Assembly: GCA_903772945.1 (NCBI GenBank)
Contig: CAICTM010001556.1
Span: forward strand, 1-26,989
Origin: Seminavis robusta
Lineage: Eukaryota; Bacillariophyta; Bacillariophyceae; Naviculales; Naviculaceae
Reading direction: 5' to 3'
Length of the DNA stretch: 26,989 nt
Part shown: positions 18,305 to 26,989 of the stretch, one piece after another
Layout: every line of letters begins with the position of its first letter
Position numbering within the stretch: the stretch's first letter is position 1
Position numbers and translations under genes: made by a program
The notes under the pieces: generated by a model
The model's database searches: none
Told to the model about the DNA's origin: nothing
The model's input: only the letters and a program-made list of their open reading frames with translations

Positions 18305-20864
18305 TAAATTACCACCCATGAGGAGCTCCGAATGACAGCAACTGTGGAGCCGGAAGACCTTAGTGAAAATGTCGGCCGTTGTTCAGAGTCGGAATATACT
18401 TAGCACGATCCCTTCGACCCCGATATTGGACCTGAAGAAGTGGTACTTCAATGCCAAATACTTTTTGCGCGCAGACATTTTGGAACATTCACAAGAGACA
18501 GGCAACCTTGGTTGTCTTCGAACACTGTAGAGCGACGAGACTGTCAGTAATTACGGTATATCAGTTTGCTACCAATTTTCTTGAGCAGCTCGCATAGGAA
18601 GCAGCTCCTCATTGACATGCTGAAGGCAACATACTGCAGCAGTGGAGCTCAAAGTAATATCATCTGTAGCTTGCTGGACCAGATAATAGGGCACCAAAAG
18701 AGTCAGGACAAATCCAGTGCGAGAATTGACGGACACGGATCTGTTCATCTCATATCCATAAATCCGGGAAGTCAGCATCGACCAACATCAAGTCCCTGAT
18801 CAAGTTTAGGGCTAAAACAAAGCCTTTTCACTTGTGCCAATCAGATCCGAATGATACGTTTGATGCTTGAGCATGGGAATGCTGGGATTGTGACTTGAAT
18901 CGTGCCACCTGGTGCACAATAAATGTGATGTCTGGCGAGTGTTCGAGCAATATAAAGAAGCATCAACTGCAGCTGGATAGTCACTCTTCTTCAAATGGCC
19001 CCCCAGTTTGTCAGCTCGAGAGGATCGGTGGCGGCAGGAGAAGCTTCTTGCTAGCTCAACATACCAGTATATTCATGACTTTTGATGAGCCTTTTTGAGT
19101 AAGCTAACATTGTCTCCCTGTTCTTTCAAAATTAATCCGAGAATCCAAAGATGTCACCTTTTCTTCCATGGTGAGGTCATATCACAGTTTCTGGAGCTGC
19201 CCAACATAGGACTCAATCAGATCATTGTCTGGACTGAGCAGATTTGGTCAATACAAATAATTTATACATGAGTTGATGCTTATGAATAAAACATGGGTCT
19301 GCTGCGAGTTTCGAAACCAAGTTGGATCACGCGACATAGATGCTCATAAATAATTTGGTGAATCGGTCTGCCCATAGTGGACTTGTCAAGTTTCAAAACA
19401 CAGTCCTGTCCTTCATATCCTTTGGTCGATAGTGAGGCATTCCATGTAAGTGGTGGTGACAGGCTGAGGGCTTTGACAGAAAGCAAGAGTAAAATCACAT
19501 TGTCTCGATTCCCATCCAGTGCAGCTGCAGAAGAAGACCGGTCTAACGGTGGCCAACCAACAGTGGAGAGTACGCGCCCTTCATAGGACTAAGGTCTCCT
19601 CTGCAGCACATCTTAGATTTGAACTTATTTAATTGTCGTCTGGTAACCTCTTAATCGTTGCACCCATGTTCCAGAACCGCCTTTAGTGTGAAGGCATAGA
19701 AGAACGCTGTACGATGTGCCAAGTCCCTTTGCTTCAAGGCTGGCAATTTTTTGTCCATTGCTCCCAGATGGTCTGCATGTGGTCCATCAGAGATTCCTTC
19801 AGAGAGGGAGATCAGGTTCTTGGAATTTTGGCCTTGGAGCCAGTGGGCTTTGAGAATGCAGGATGAAATGATTCTGGTTGTTGGTCAAAGGTGAATAACC
19901 ACCTCTGAGATTGATCATGTGCCGAAATTGGATATCCAAAGTCAAGATAAGAGCACAACAACAGATGAAGGCCGGATATGTCTTCATTTGGGTCATGTTC
20001 AGTCTCAGGTTCTTGCTGTGGCTGTCTCTGGGATTACGACGAGGGCAGAGATTGGCTCGATGTGGAACATAGTGGTGGGAGTGCTGAGTGGGAGGCTCCT
20101 GTCAGAAGAGGGTATTTTGAGTCTGAGGGTGGCAGAACCGATTGAATTCCTTGTGAAACCTGGGTTGTGCTGGAGAGGAGCTGAAATGAAGATCATCCCT
20201 TTATCTTTTGCTCTTGTCATCTGCCATAATTTTCTCCATGTCGAGCTTCTGAAGATGAATCGTGCTGGTTGATGCCTTTCCTCTGGAGTAAGCCACTCGT
20301 CTGCTAAGGGAGGTGAGTGTCCTCATCAAATAGTCTCGAAGCGTTGGAAATGCAAATGTTGTCACTCTAGAGGTGGTTGATCTTCTGAAAGTAAACTGTT
20401 CAAACCATCATCATAGACAAGATGTACTGAGGGGAAAGGTATCCGTTGTAAGGTTGCGGATCAAGCAACATTTTCTGAATGGTACGGGTGAGGTGCCAAC
20501 ATTGTCCTCTCCTGGACCTGGCTGCCATTTTGAATCTTTCCCTCCTTCACTGTAAGCCGGGTTCCAAAACATATGCAGGGCATCCCATGGATGGGCATTT
20601 CTGATGAACTTGACAATCACTGACAGTTATGGAAAATATTCAATGGAGCAATGCCAGTACTGATTCGGAGTGTGGTTGTAAAGGTGAGCTGCATGAGAAC
20701 TGCCAAGGGCACAGGGATTCAGAATCAAACTTCCGGCCATAGAAGTGCAGCATGATCATAATTGTTCTAGTTTGGTTACTACAATTCTATTGGCTCCCTC
20801 AGAAACCCATTCTGCCATTTGGCCCGTGCGCAGAATATTTAATTGATTGATGTGGTCCCTAAGA
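18305..20864 (-). pseudogene. Decayed Ty1/copia pol, lineage A (integrase C-part, RT, RNase H)
   Basis: On the minus strand a diatom CoDi-like copia polyprotein can be followed in order through many stops and frameshifts. Integrase C-terminal region lies at 20800-20400 (AHPWDALHMFWNPAYSEGGK). RT lies at 19800-18850 (LSTKGYEGQDCVLKLDKS, YEHLCRVIQLGF, HQLMYILYVDQ). RNase H lies at 18790-18400 (VDADFPDLWIYE, VSVNSRTGFVLTL, ITLSSTAAVCCLQHVNEELL, VFEDNQGCLSLVNVP, ALKYHFFRSNIG). The pol tail (FTKGLPAPQ-like) is at 18370-18305. The element is cut off at 20864 inside the integrase region, where LTR-like repeat X2 begins; gag, protease and the integrase catalytic core are missing. It cannot encode a working protein. 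The adjoining repeat X1 at 17589 is its likely 3' LTR. Confidence 0.85.
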
Positions 20865-21387
20865 TGTGACAAATAACTGGCTTCCAGTCGATTCTTGATC
20901 AAAGGATTTTATAATTCCATCAGGCATTTGCTGTATCTCTCTGCTATGAAGCCATTTGTTGGAAGCACCATTGGTACGATTCCCAGCCCTTTCGTCATGA
21001 TCACGGAGCATGACAGGCGTTACTTCATTCCTTGGTGCTTTTTCATGCTGAGAGGTGGAAACGCTTGTGCTTCGTGGATGCCATTATTCGTCTCTTCTTG
21101 TACTGAATTCACTGGTATTGGCTCATATGGCTCGTTGGGTCGGCTGTTGGCTGGCGAATTTAGGGCTGGCACTCTTCGTAACCTTGTTCTTTGTCAGCTT
21201 CAGGCTGGGACAACAGCACAGCTTCAGGCTGGGACAACAGCTTCAGGCTTGGGACAACAGCTTCAGGTTGGGACAACAGCTTCAGGTGGGACAACAGCTT
21301 CAGCCGATTCTTCACCGCATGATCAATTCATCAGGCAATTCCTGTATGAGCCCTTATCTGAGCTTATTGTTGTCTGCGACAATACCA
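20865..21387 (-). repeat. LTR-like repeat X2
   Basis: Copy of the 510-530 bp repeat. Its lower end (TGTGACAAATAACTGG) abuts the copia integrase remnant directly. Its upper end continues, as in X1, through about 210 bp of 3' non-coding DNA and the last about 50 bp of copia pol (21600-21651), then joins K+ channel copy 2. On the minus strand it lies just downstream of that gene and could supply its poly(A) site. Confidence 0.6.
21195..21306. repeat. 19-bp minisatellite array in X2
   Basis: About five and a half units of the CAGCTTCAGGCTGGGACAA minisatellite, with single-base variants and a 5-bp insertion after the first unit. It has fewer units than the array in X3. Confidence 0.8.
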
Positions 21388-21591
21388 TTTTGATTGATTA
21401 ATCTAACGATCTAAGAGATGTAAAGTGTATATTTCCAAATAAGTGAGCAGTTATTGATTATTTTCTAGAATAAGCGCATTGTAAAGTTGTAAAGCTGAAT
21501 TGTAGTTGTATCCCGTCGCACTCCTTTACAGCTGAAATGAGCTGGAGCAAGAAACGATAGGAGAGAGTCCCCAGCAAAGTGGCGAGGTAAA

Positions 21592-23106
21592 TTACATCCA
21601 TGAGGAGCTTCCGAATGACAGCAAACTGTGGAGCCGGAAGACCCCTAGTGAGTCAATGTATCCTTGAGTTCCAGAAGATTTCGCCAAGCTTCGATACTTC
21701 TCCATGATGGGCTTGATATCATGCTTCAAGTCAATCTTTCCCAGATTCAAGAGAGATGCCACCACAAACTCATACTGATCCAACTTGGGATCTTCTGTTC
21801 TCCCTTGATCTGATTGGATCATTTCTTTGCTCACTTCTCGCTTTTCCCAGGCAAATTGTCGACGAAGGCTCTCCATGTCAGTTTTCAGAGTTTGCAGTTT
21901 CCCCAGAGTATCTCCCACAAACCAAGTGCCCAAACACAAATAGAAGATTTGAAAAAGCTTCATATTGGGGCTCATGATGATGTCCCCATAGCCAATGGTA
22001 GTCGTTGATTGTATAGACCAGTAGATACTCTCTCCCCACGTCCACTGGGATCCCTCCTCAATACTGCTCCAGTTACCATGGAAGAACCGAGATGCAATGA
22101 CACCAACCATGTTCAGCAAGACAAAGTGGGCGAATATCTCACCACACCTGAAGAGACGGATCCTCCACAATTTCTTGGACAAAGGTGCACCCTCGGCAAC
22201 GTCTTCTTCGTCAAATCTAAGATATGTTTTGTAAAAGTGTCGTAAAGGTGAAAATGCATCCCCTGCCGCCGCACTAAAGGCTGTGATTGATACGCAAACT
22301 GACACAATCATGTAGGCAGTTCCAATATACACGTTGTCCTTCCCCACAGTCACATCGCCGTAACCGACTGTACTCTGTCGCCGGTACCAATGATTCATTT
22401 GTTAAAGGCATTGCTTGAGCATCCACCAGAACATGCACCAATTTGAAAAAGATGCGCTTACCAAAGTCACGGATGCCATATAGCAGCCATTCAACCAACT
22501 GATTCCACTGGATGGATCTCCACAGATGTTTCTATCTCGCATGACTTGACAAAACAGAATGGGCGTCAAAATGAAGAAAGCCACAACCACGAGGAAAGCA
22601 TTGGCCGACTCATTTCTCATCCAAGGCCATTTGTGTACTTCTTTCGAATACAGGGCAATCCATTCTGTGAAGTGAAGACAATCTTGTGTTTCTTCCACGT
22701 GATGCAATGCCCGATCCACGGCTTCCAACAGGTATTTCTCGGTTGTCTTGATTCCCAGCCAAGTTTCCCTCCATCGGAGCAGTGGATTGCGTTGTTGTTG
22801 TCCAATGACTTGAGAATCAAACAGCTTTCGCAATAACAGTAGATCTTCTTTCCTCACGTCTTTGGGATTGTCGCAGTTGTTCCGAAGAGCAATCTCGTGG
22901 CACATCGTCTCGAGTTGGAGGCGGGCATCATAGGTCATCCCAAGACGATTGCCACGCCGATGCTCGATTTTTGCCGCCAGTCTTTCCACTGCTGATTCTC
23001 CTTCTTCATGGCTTTTGAGACGATGAGAATAAGAGACCGTTGTCGGGGGCGTTGTAAGGAGGTTGTCTACCTCAGTTGACATGTTTCTGAGATCCACAAA
23101 CGACAC
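21592..23106 (-). CDS. Two-pore-domain potassium channel, copy 2 (chimeric C-terminus)
   Basis: Near-identical duplicate of 15404-16928, with exons 23106-22462 and 22374-21592 and an 87-bp intron at the same place; 475 residues. All four membrane segments and both filters (TVGYGD, TIGYGD) are intact. I see one residue change (Cys to Arg in ESLCRQF/ESLRRQF) over about 450 residues. The match to copy 1 stops at 21652, right after GTQGYID. The last 22 residues of copy 1 are replaced by SLGVFRLHSLLSFGSSSWM, encoded by the copia pol tail read in a non-pol frame, ending at TAA 21592-21594. The intron is retained, so this is not a processed copy. A MITE lies 33 bp upstream of the ATG, and LTR-like repeats flank the gene. 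It is probably expressible; C-terminal regulation could differ. Confidence 0.87.
21600..21651 (-). pseudogene. Copia lineage A pol tail fused to K+ channel copy 2
   Basis: Matches 18314-18366, the last codons of the decayed copia pol (LPAPQ-like). It is in sense orientation to the channel but read in another frame by it. Immediately below it comes the copia 3' non-coding region and LTR-like repeat X2. Confidence 0.75.
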
Positions 23107-24139
23107 TACTTGTTGTTAGTATTGCCACAACAAGGGTAGAGTAAATGTCATTTTAAGACCGGGTGAAGATTAAGACGTGTAATTAATAGAGGTTCTTATG
23201 TAGGATCTACGTAGCTTCAGTACCAGAGCAATAGAGTGCTTCCTAAGTGTTCCGTAGGATCTTACAGGACTCTCCTATGTAGGATCCTACACAGTTAAGT
23301 ACTGTAAAGTCTTAAACTGCAGAGAAAAAGAATTCGTCACAAAAGTGAGGATATTTTCAATCAACCATAACTCCACCAATAAGTACACTCTGATCTTGGG
23401 AATTTAATGGGATACTCAACAACATATGCCCTTTCGATTCAGCTACTTAAAAGTACAATATTCGAGATCCACCTCTTAAGAGAATAATCCGCGGAAAGGT
23501 GGGTCGTAAATCGCATTTCACTCTATATGTAGCAAACAAACGTCAATAATTATTTTAAAAGCTGCTTCATTCCGCTTGTCTTCCCACAGCCCGAAATCGA
23601 GTCCCGTTTGGTCAGGGAGTCGACTGTTCGTGAGGTCACCTCACGATTTAAACATAGAAGGGGGTCTGGGGGTGGCTCGTGCAATTTACTTTGGCTCTTT
23701 TGAATAGGGGCAAAGAGTACAAAAGCTGATTCTGCAATTAAGAGGCGTGCTTTTGGTGTGTTAAAGCATGCACTAGTAATTAGTAAGGATTGGTTCAAAG
23801 GAAATCCTTTCACATACTTTAAACCATCACTTCTGGTTATGGTTTGAAGTGTACCAAGAGGGCTAGACGATTTAACACCAGATTCATAAAAAGCTAGTAA
23901 GACATTTTACAAAACTTCAATGAATTCCTAGGAATGCCCTCCAGAGGATTACGGTGGAATCTACGATTATTTGGCAAGCTGGTTGTGCATGTACAGTTGT
24001 AGAGGATGTGGTAGAACATACCAATCAACCAATCAACTGCTCCAAGCTGAGAGCTTGGACAACCGCTTCAGGCTGGGACAACAGCTACAAGCTACAGCTA
24101 CAGGCTTAGACAACAGCTACAGCTACAGGCTGGGAGCAT
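23107..24139 (-). repeat. Duplicated upstream flank of the K+ channel gene, copy 2
   Basis: Corresponds to 16929-17588, interrupted by the MITE at 23139-23523. The palindrome CGTGAGGT-C-ACCTCACG is kept at 23629-23645. A minus-strand frame of 87 codons (23550-23813) is broken by indels in copy 1, so it is unlikely to be a gene. A degenerate minisatellite lies at 24031-24132. Confidence 0.75.
23139..23523. mobile_element. 385-bp MITE with TA target duplication
   Basis: Present in copy 2 of the duplicated flank and absent from copy 1. It is flanked by TA on both sides (23137-23138 and 23524-23525). Imperfect terminal inverted repeats of about 22 bp begin GAGTAAATGTCATTTT at the left and GAGTGAAATGCGATTT (reverse complement) at the right, both reaching GACC. 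There is no coding capacity. The interior holds short palindromes such as GTAGGATCCTAC. TA duplication and size fit a Tc1/mariner-related (Stowaway-like) non-autonomous element. It sits 33 bp upstream of the channel ATG, so it may alter its promoter or 5' UTR. Confidence 0.7.
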
Positions 24140-24668
24140 TGTGACAAATAACTGGCTTCCAGTCGATTCTTGATCAAAGGATTTTATAATTCCATCAGGC
24201 ATTTGCTGTATCTCTCTGCGTATGAAGCCATTTGTTGGAAGCACCATTGGTACGATTCCCAGCCCTTTCGTCATGATCACGGAGCATGACAGGCGGTACT
24301 TCATTCCTTGGTGCTTTTTCATGCTGAGATGGTGGAAACGCTTGTGCTTCGTGGATGCCATTATTCGTCTCTTCTTGTACTGAATTCACTGGTATTGGCT
24401 CATATGGGCTCGTTGGGTCGGCTGTTGGCTGGCGAATTTAGGGCTGGCACTCTTCGTAACCTTGTTCTTTGTCAGCTTCAGGCTGGGACAACAGCTTCAG
24501 GCTGGGACAACAGCTTCGGGCTGGGACAACAGCTTCAGGCTGGGACAACAGCTTCAGGCTGGGACCATAGCTTCAGGCTGGGACAACAGCTTCAGCCGAT
24601 TCTTCACCGCATGATCAATTTCATCAGGCAATTCCTGTATGTAGCCCTTATCTGAGCTTATTGTTGTC
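24140..24668 (-). repeat. LTR-like repeat X3
   Basis: Third copy, about 529 bp, longer than the equivalent part of X2 by one 19-bp unit. It lacks the copia pol tail and the last about 13 bp present in X1/X2, so it may be slightly truncated at 24668. On the minus strand it precedes the duplicated flank and K+ channel copy 2, the place of a 5' LTR. Confidence 0.6.
24473..24595. repeat. 19-bp minisatellite array in X3
   Basis: About six and a half units of CAGCTTCAGGCTGGGACAA, the cleanest of the three arrays. One unit has CAT for CAA (as does X1), and one has a single A-to-G change. Confidence 0.85.
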
Positions 24669-25299
24669 GTCCATGCATCCCTCCCTTTTCATCAGCCATA
24701 GCGGCTTCTTGTTGGCATAGACTATGGTCTCAGTTCCAACCACGATGAGATCCAGTCAGGGTAGATGCACAAAGAGCTGGCTGGAGTGGAGAGCTCTGCT
24801 TGGAGCCTCACTCCTCTTGACAGTGGGAATGGGCCAGCCACAAAGCTGGCTGCCAATGCTATTCAATCTCCACAGCAATGATTGAACAACTCACTCTTTG
24901 CCTTGGCACAATCCACACAGGAAGGCTTCAACTGTGGGAAACTAGTGCTACTGAGCTGTATCTGGTCAACTATCCTTTCATTACTTCTCTTCTTTAAACT
25001 ATGCTAAAATCAACTAACACAAATCCTCGACAGCACTCAGCCATGCAGCTTTGGCTCTCTTTGCATCTCATTTGGCTGGTGCTGGCAAGCTAACTTTCTA
25101 TATTGGTCTTGGCTGAAGAACTGATCACCCTTGGGTATATAGATTCCTCAGCTATTTCTGTATTGCCAGATGGCTGCACTGCTGACCACTGTTGGAGTAT
25201 ACAAATGTCACAGCGATTCTTCCACCTGGCTAAACCAGCACAGCTGCTTCGCACCACAATGGGATTCACGTGGATTTCCACTCATCGCTCCCCACCATG
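24669..25299. other. Non-coding stretch, probable 3' end of copia lineage B
   Basis: About 630 bp between the end of the lineage B pol remnant and repeat X3. No gene is visible. A TGTTAG sequence on the minus strand at 25019 is a possible LTR start for lineage B, but no second LTR lies in the window to test it. Confidence 0.35.
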
Positions 25300-26989
25300 T
25301 GATGTGTCCATGGTGGTGTCTAGGAGATCAGCTGTGTCTCTTTGCCAGAACAGAACTGCTCAGAATGGGCCATATCTGGAGTAACCCCAGTTTTCGTCAG
25401 GATGTCTGCGGGGTTGATTGCTCCCGGTAGATGTGAAACGAGATGGTCCCTGGGCAATGGCTTCTCTGACAAGTGGTAGGAGAGGGCGTGATGTTCTCTT
25501 CTTGAGGGGCGAATGGGGCTGGGTGAACTTGTCACCACAGACCCATTGTCGCCAAACATGTATGTTGGCCCCTTTACCTCCACACCAAGATACCTGAGTG
25601 TAACTCTGGCTGCAATGGCCTGTTGGGTGGCAACCCTAGCAGCAACGAAACTCAGAGCCGTATGTGGCTGTTCCACAGTAGCTTGCTTCTTGCAGTACCA
25701 TTCGAATGGGGTCTGGTTCACATAGTGCAGTACACCAGTGACTGCCTTGCCATTGACCCAATCGTGGTATAGGTTTGCATCCACATAGGTCGTCAATACT
25801 ACTCGGCTTGCCCTTTGGCTGTGGGGCATCTACTGGGAGTTCTCCTGTGCCTCCCCATAGACCGTCCTTGTCCAGTCGTAGGTTCGGTATTCCAGTTGAG
25901 AGTAGTCTGGCTCGTTGTGTGCGGATCCTGATTCCTGCCTGGTTCATCTTGACCAAGAATCCAGTGATCCTCTTGAGTCTTTCCAGGTTGCCCCACTCTG
26001 GGTGCCACCCTGAAGGACGACATTGACATTACAGAGACTGCAATTCAAATCTCCAAGTGAAATTGCCCATTGCAATGCCCCAATCAGGACTGGTATTTTG
26101 AGATCCCATCTCATCAAGGAGAGGAGAGGTATCAAGCTCTTGGTGGTCGTTCTTCTCCACTGGACTGGTTACCTAAGTGGATGGGTTCTCCCCAAACAAG
26201 GATACATACTGGGCCTTGACAGTTCAATGTACTTTCTTGTGTCATGGACAGGATTCCGTCGCCATCCCTTTCAAAGTACATCCCAGATGGAAGGTGAAGG
26301 TCCAGTTCCTTGAGTTTGAATTGTGTGGTGGAGCCTGCAGTAGGTCGATGATGACTTGAGGTTGCTTGGAAGCTATCAATAGGTCGTAACATAGCAACCG
26401 ATGTACTCATAGTGGTCGCCACAATCACGCATCAGATATCTGGCTCAGCCTTGGAGGGCTTGAAGCCAAATCCGTGAAACACATCATACATTCTATCATG
26501 CCAACATTTGCCTGATGACTTGAGGCCATATTGGGCCTTGATCATCTTCCTCGTTTGCCCAGCCATGTCTCCAAACTCCACCAGCAATAAAAACGCACTC
26601 TCAGTCGGTAGCTTTCCCAGGTATGCGTTGCCAATGTCGTTGCCCAGAGTCAAGCCCATTCAACTCAGCCAAGAAAATAACCAGACGGATGCCCTTAAAG
26701 GACACAACACCTGAGTAGGGTGGGTCGACTGGTGTCTCTGTCCTGTGCCTCCTGCCACAACCTTGCTTGTGCCGCCCGTCGTGTTTGACGGATAGACCAT
26801 ATGACATGGTTATCTTCTGGTAGCCTGTTGGGACTGGGTGTACCCTTTCCCAGTGACTCGAAGGTGTCGTATTCCTCAACTGGGCAATCTCAGTCTCTCT
26901 GCATCCTGCCACTTACTGTTGCCATTTTTCTCATCAATGAAAACAGCTTCCGCGTGGTTTCTTGGGACCTGTAAACCGTATGAAAAAAA
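25300..26989 (-). pseudogene. Decayed Ty1/copia pol, lineage B (RT and RNase H), cut by window end
   Basis: A minus-strand copia polyprotein remnant with several frameshifts. RT is at 26912-26430 (PTGYQKITM, SVKHDGRHK, YSGVVSFKGIRLVIFLAELN, KAQYGLKSSGKCWHDRM). A connection region follows at 26430-25950. RNase H is at 25829-25370 (TTYVDANLYHDWVNGKAVTG, EWYCKKQATVE, TATYGSEF in a shifted frame, VAARVATQQAI, YMFGDNGSVV, HLPGAINPADILTKTG). The TATYGSEFVAAR and MFGDN motifs differ from lineage A, so this is a separate family. gag, protease and integrase are either beyond position 26989 or lost. The frameshifts rule out an active element. Confidence 0.85.

Noticed and set aside
23550..23813. Minus-strand frame of 87 codons upstream of K+ channel copy 2
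   Set aside because: The equivalent region of copy 1 is broken by indels, and there is no domain; treated as flank.

Overview
The window looks like nuclear DNA of a photosynthetic stramenopile, most likely a pennate diatom. The genes carry short GT-AG introns of about 87-236 bp. Two predicted plastid proteins begin with a signal peptide ending in an 'AAF' cleavage motif, as in diatom plastid presequences. Two lineages of Ty1/copia pol remnants resemble diatom CoDi elements. The species cannot be named from the sequence alone.

Positions 1-14736 are a compact single-copy gene neighbourhood. In order they hold: a TAF11-like TFIID subunit (+, with apparent frameshifts); an unrecognised basic protein (-); an intron-containing leucine-rich-repeat protein kinase (+); two paralogous ribonuclease-inhibitor-like LRR proteins (-, -); a PAP2 phosphatase (-); a STRAP-type WD40 protein (+); a CPP1/CDF1-like (DUF3353) plastid membrane chaperone split over two exons (-); and a plastid-targeted Lon N-terminal-domain protein (+). 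PAP2/STRAP and CPP1/Lon-N are divergent pairs with short shared upstream regions.

Positions 14737-26989 are dominated by repeats. A two-pore (4TM/2P) potassium channel gene lies on the minus strand at 15404-16928 and is present again, almost identical, at 21592-23106. Between and around the copies are three copies of a roughly 510-530 bp LTR-like repeat (17589, 20865 and 24140) containing a 19-bp minisatellite, a decayed copia pol (18305-20864, integrase-RT-RNase H), and a second, different copia pol remnant running off the right end (about 25300-26989). A 385-bp TA-flanked MITE sits just upstream of channel copy 2. Channel copy 1 carries what looks like its excision scar at the same site.

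The most striking object is the 20865-24668 block. Read on the minus strand it is LTR, upstream DNA, intact intron-containing K+ channel gene, copia pol tail, LTR. The last 22 codons of the channel are replaced by 19 codons read out of frame from the retrotransposon pol tail. This arrangement suggests capture or duplication of a host ion-channel gene by a copia element, or a recombination event that looks like one.
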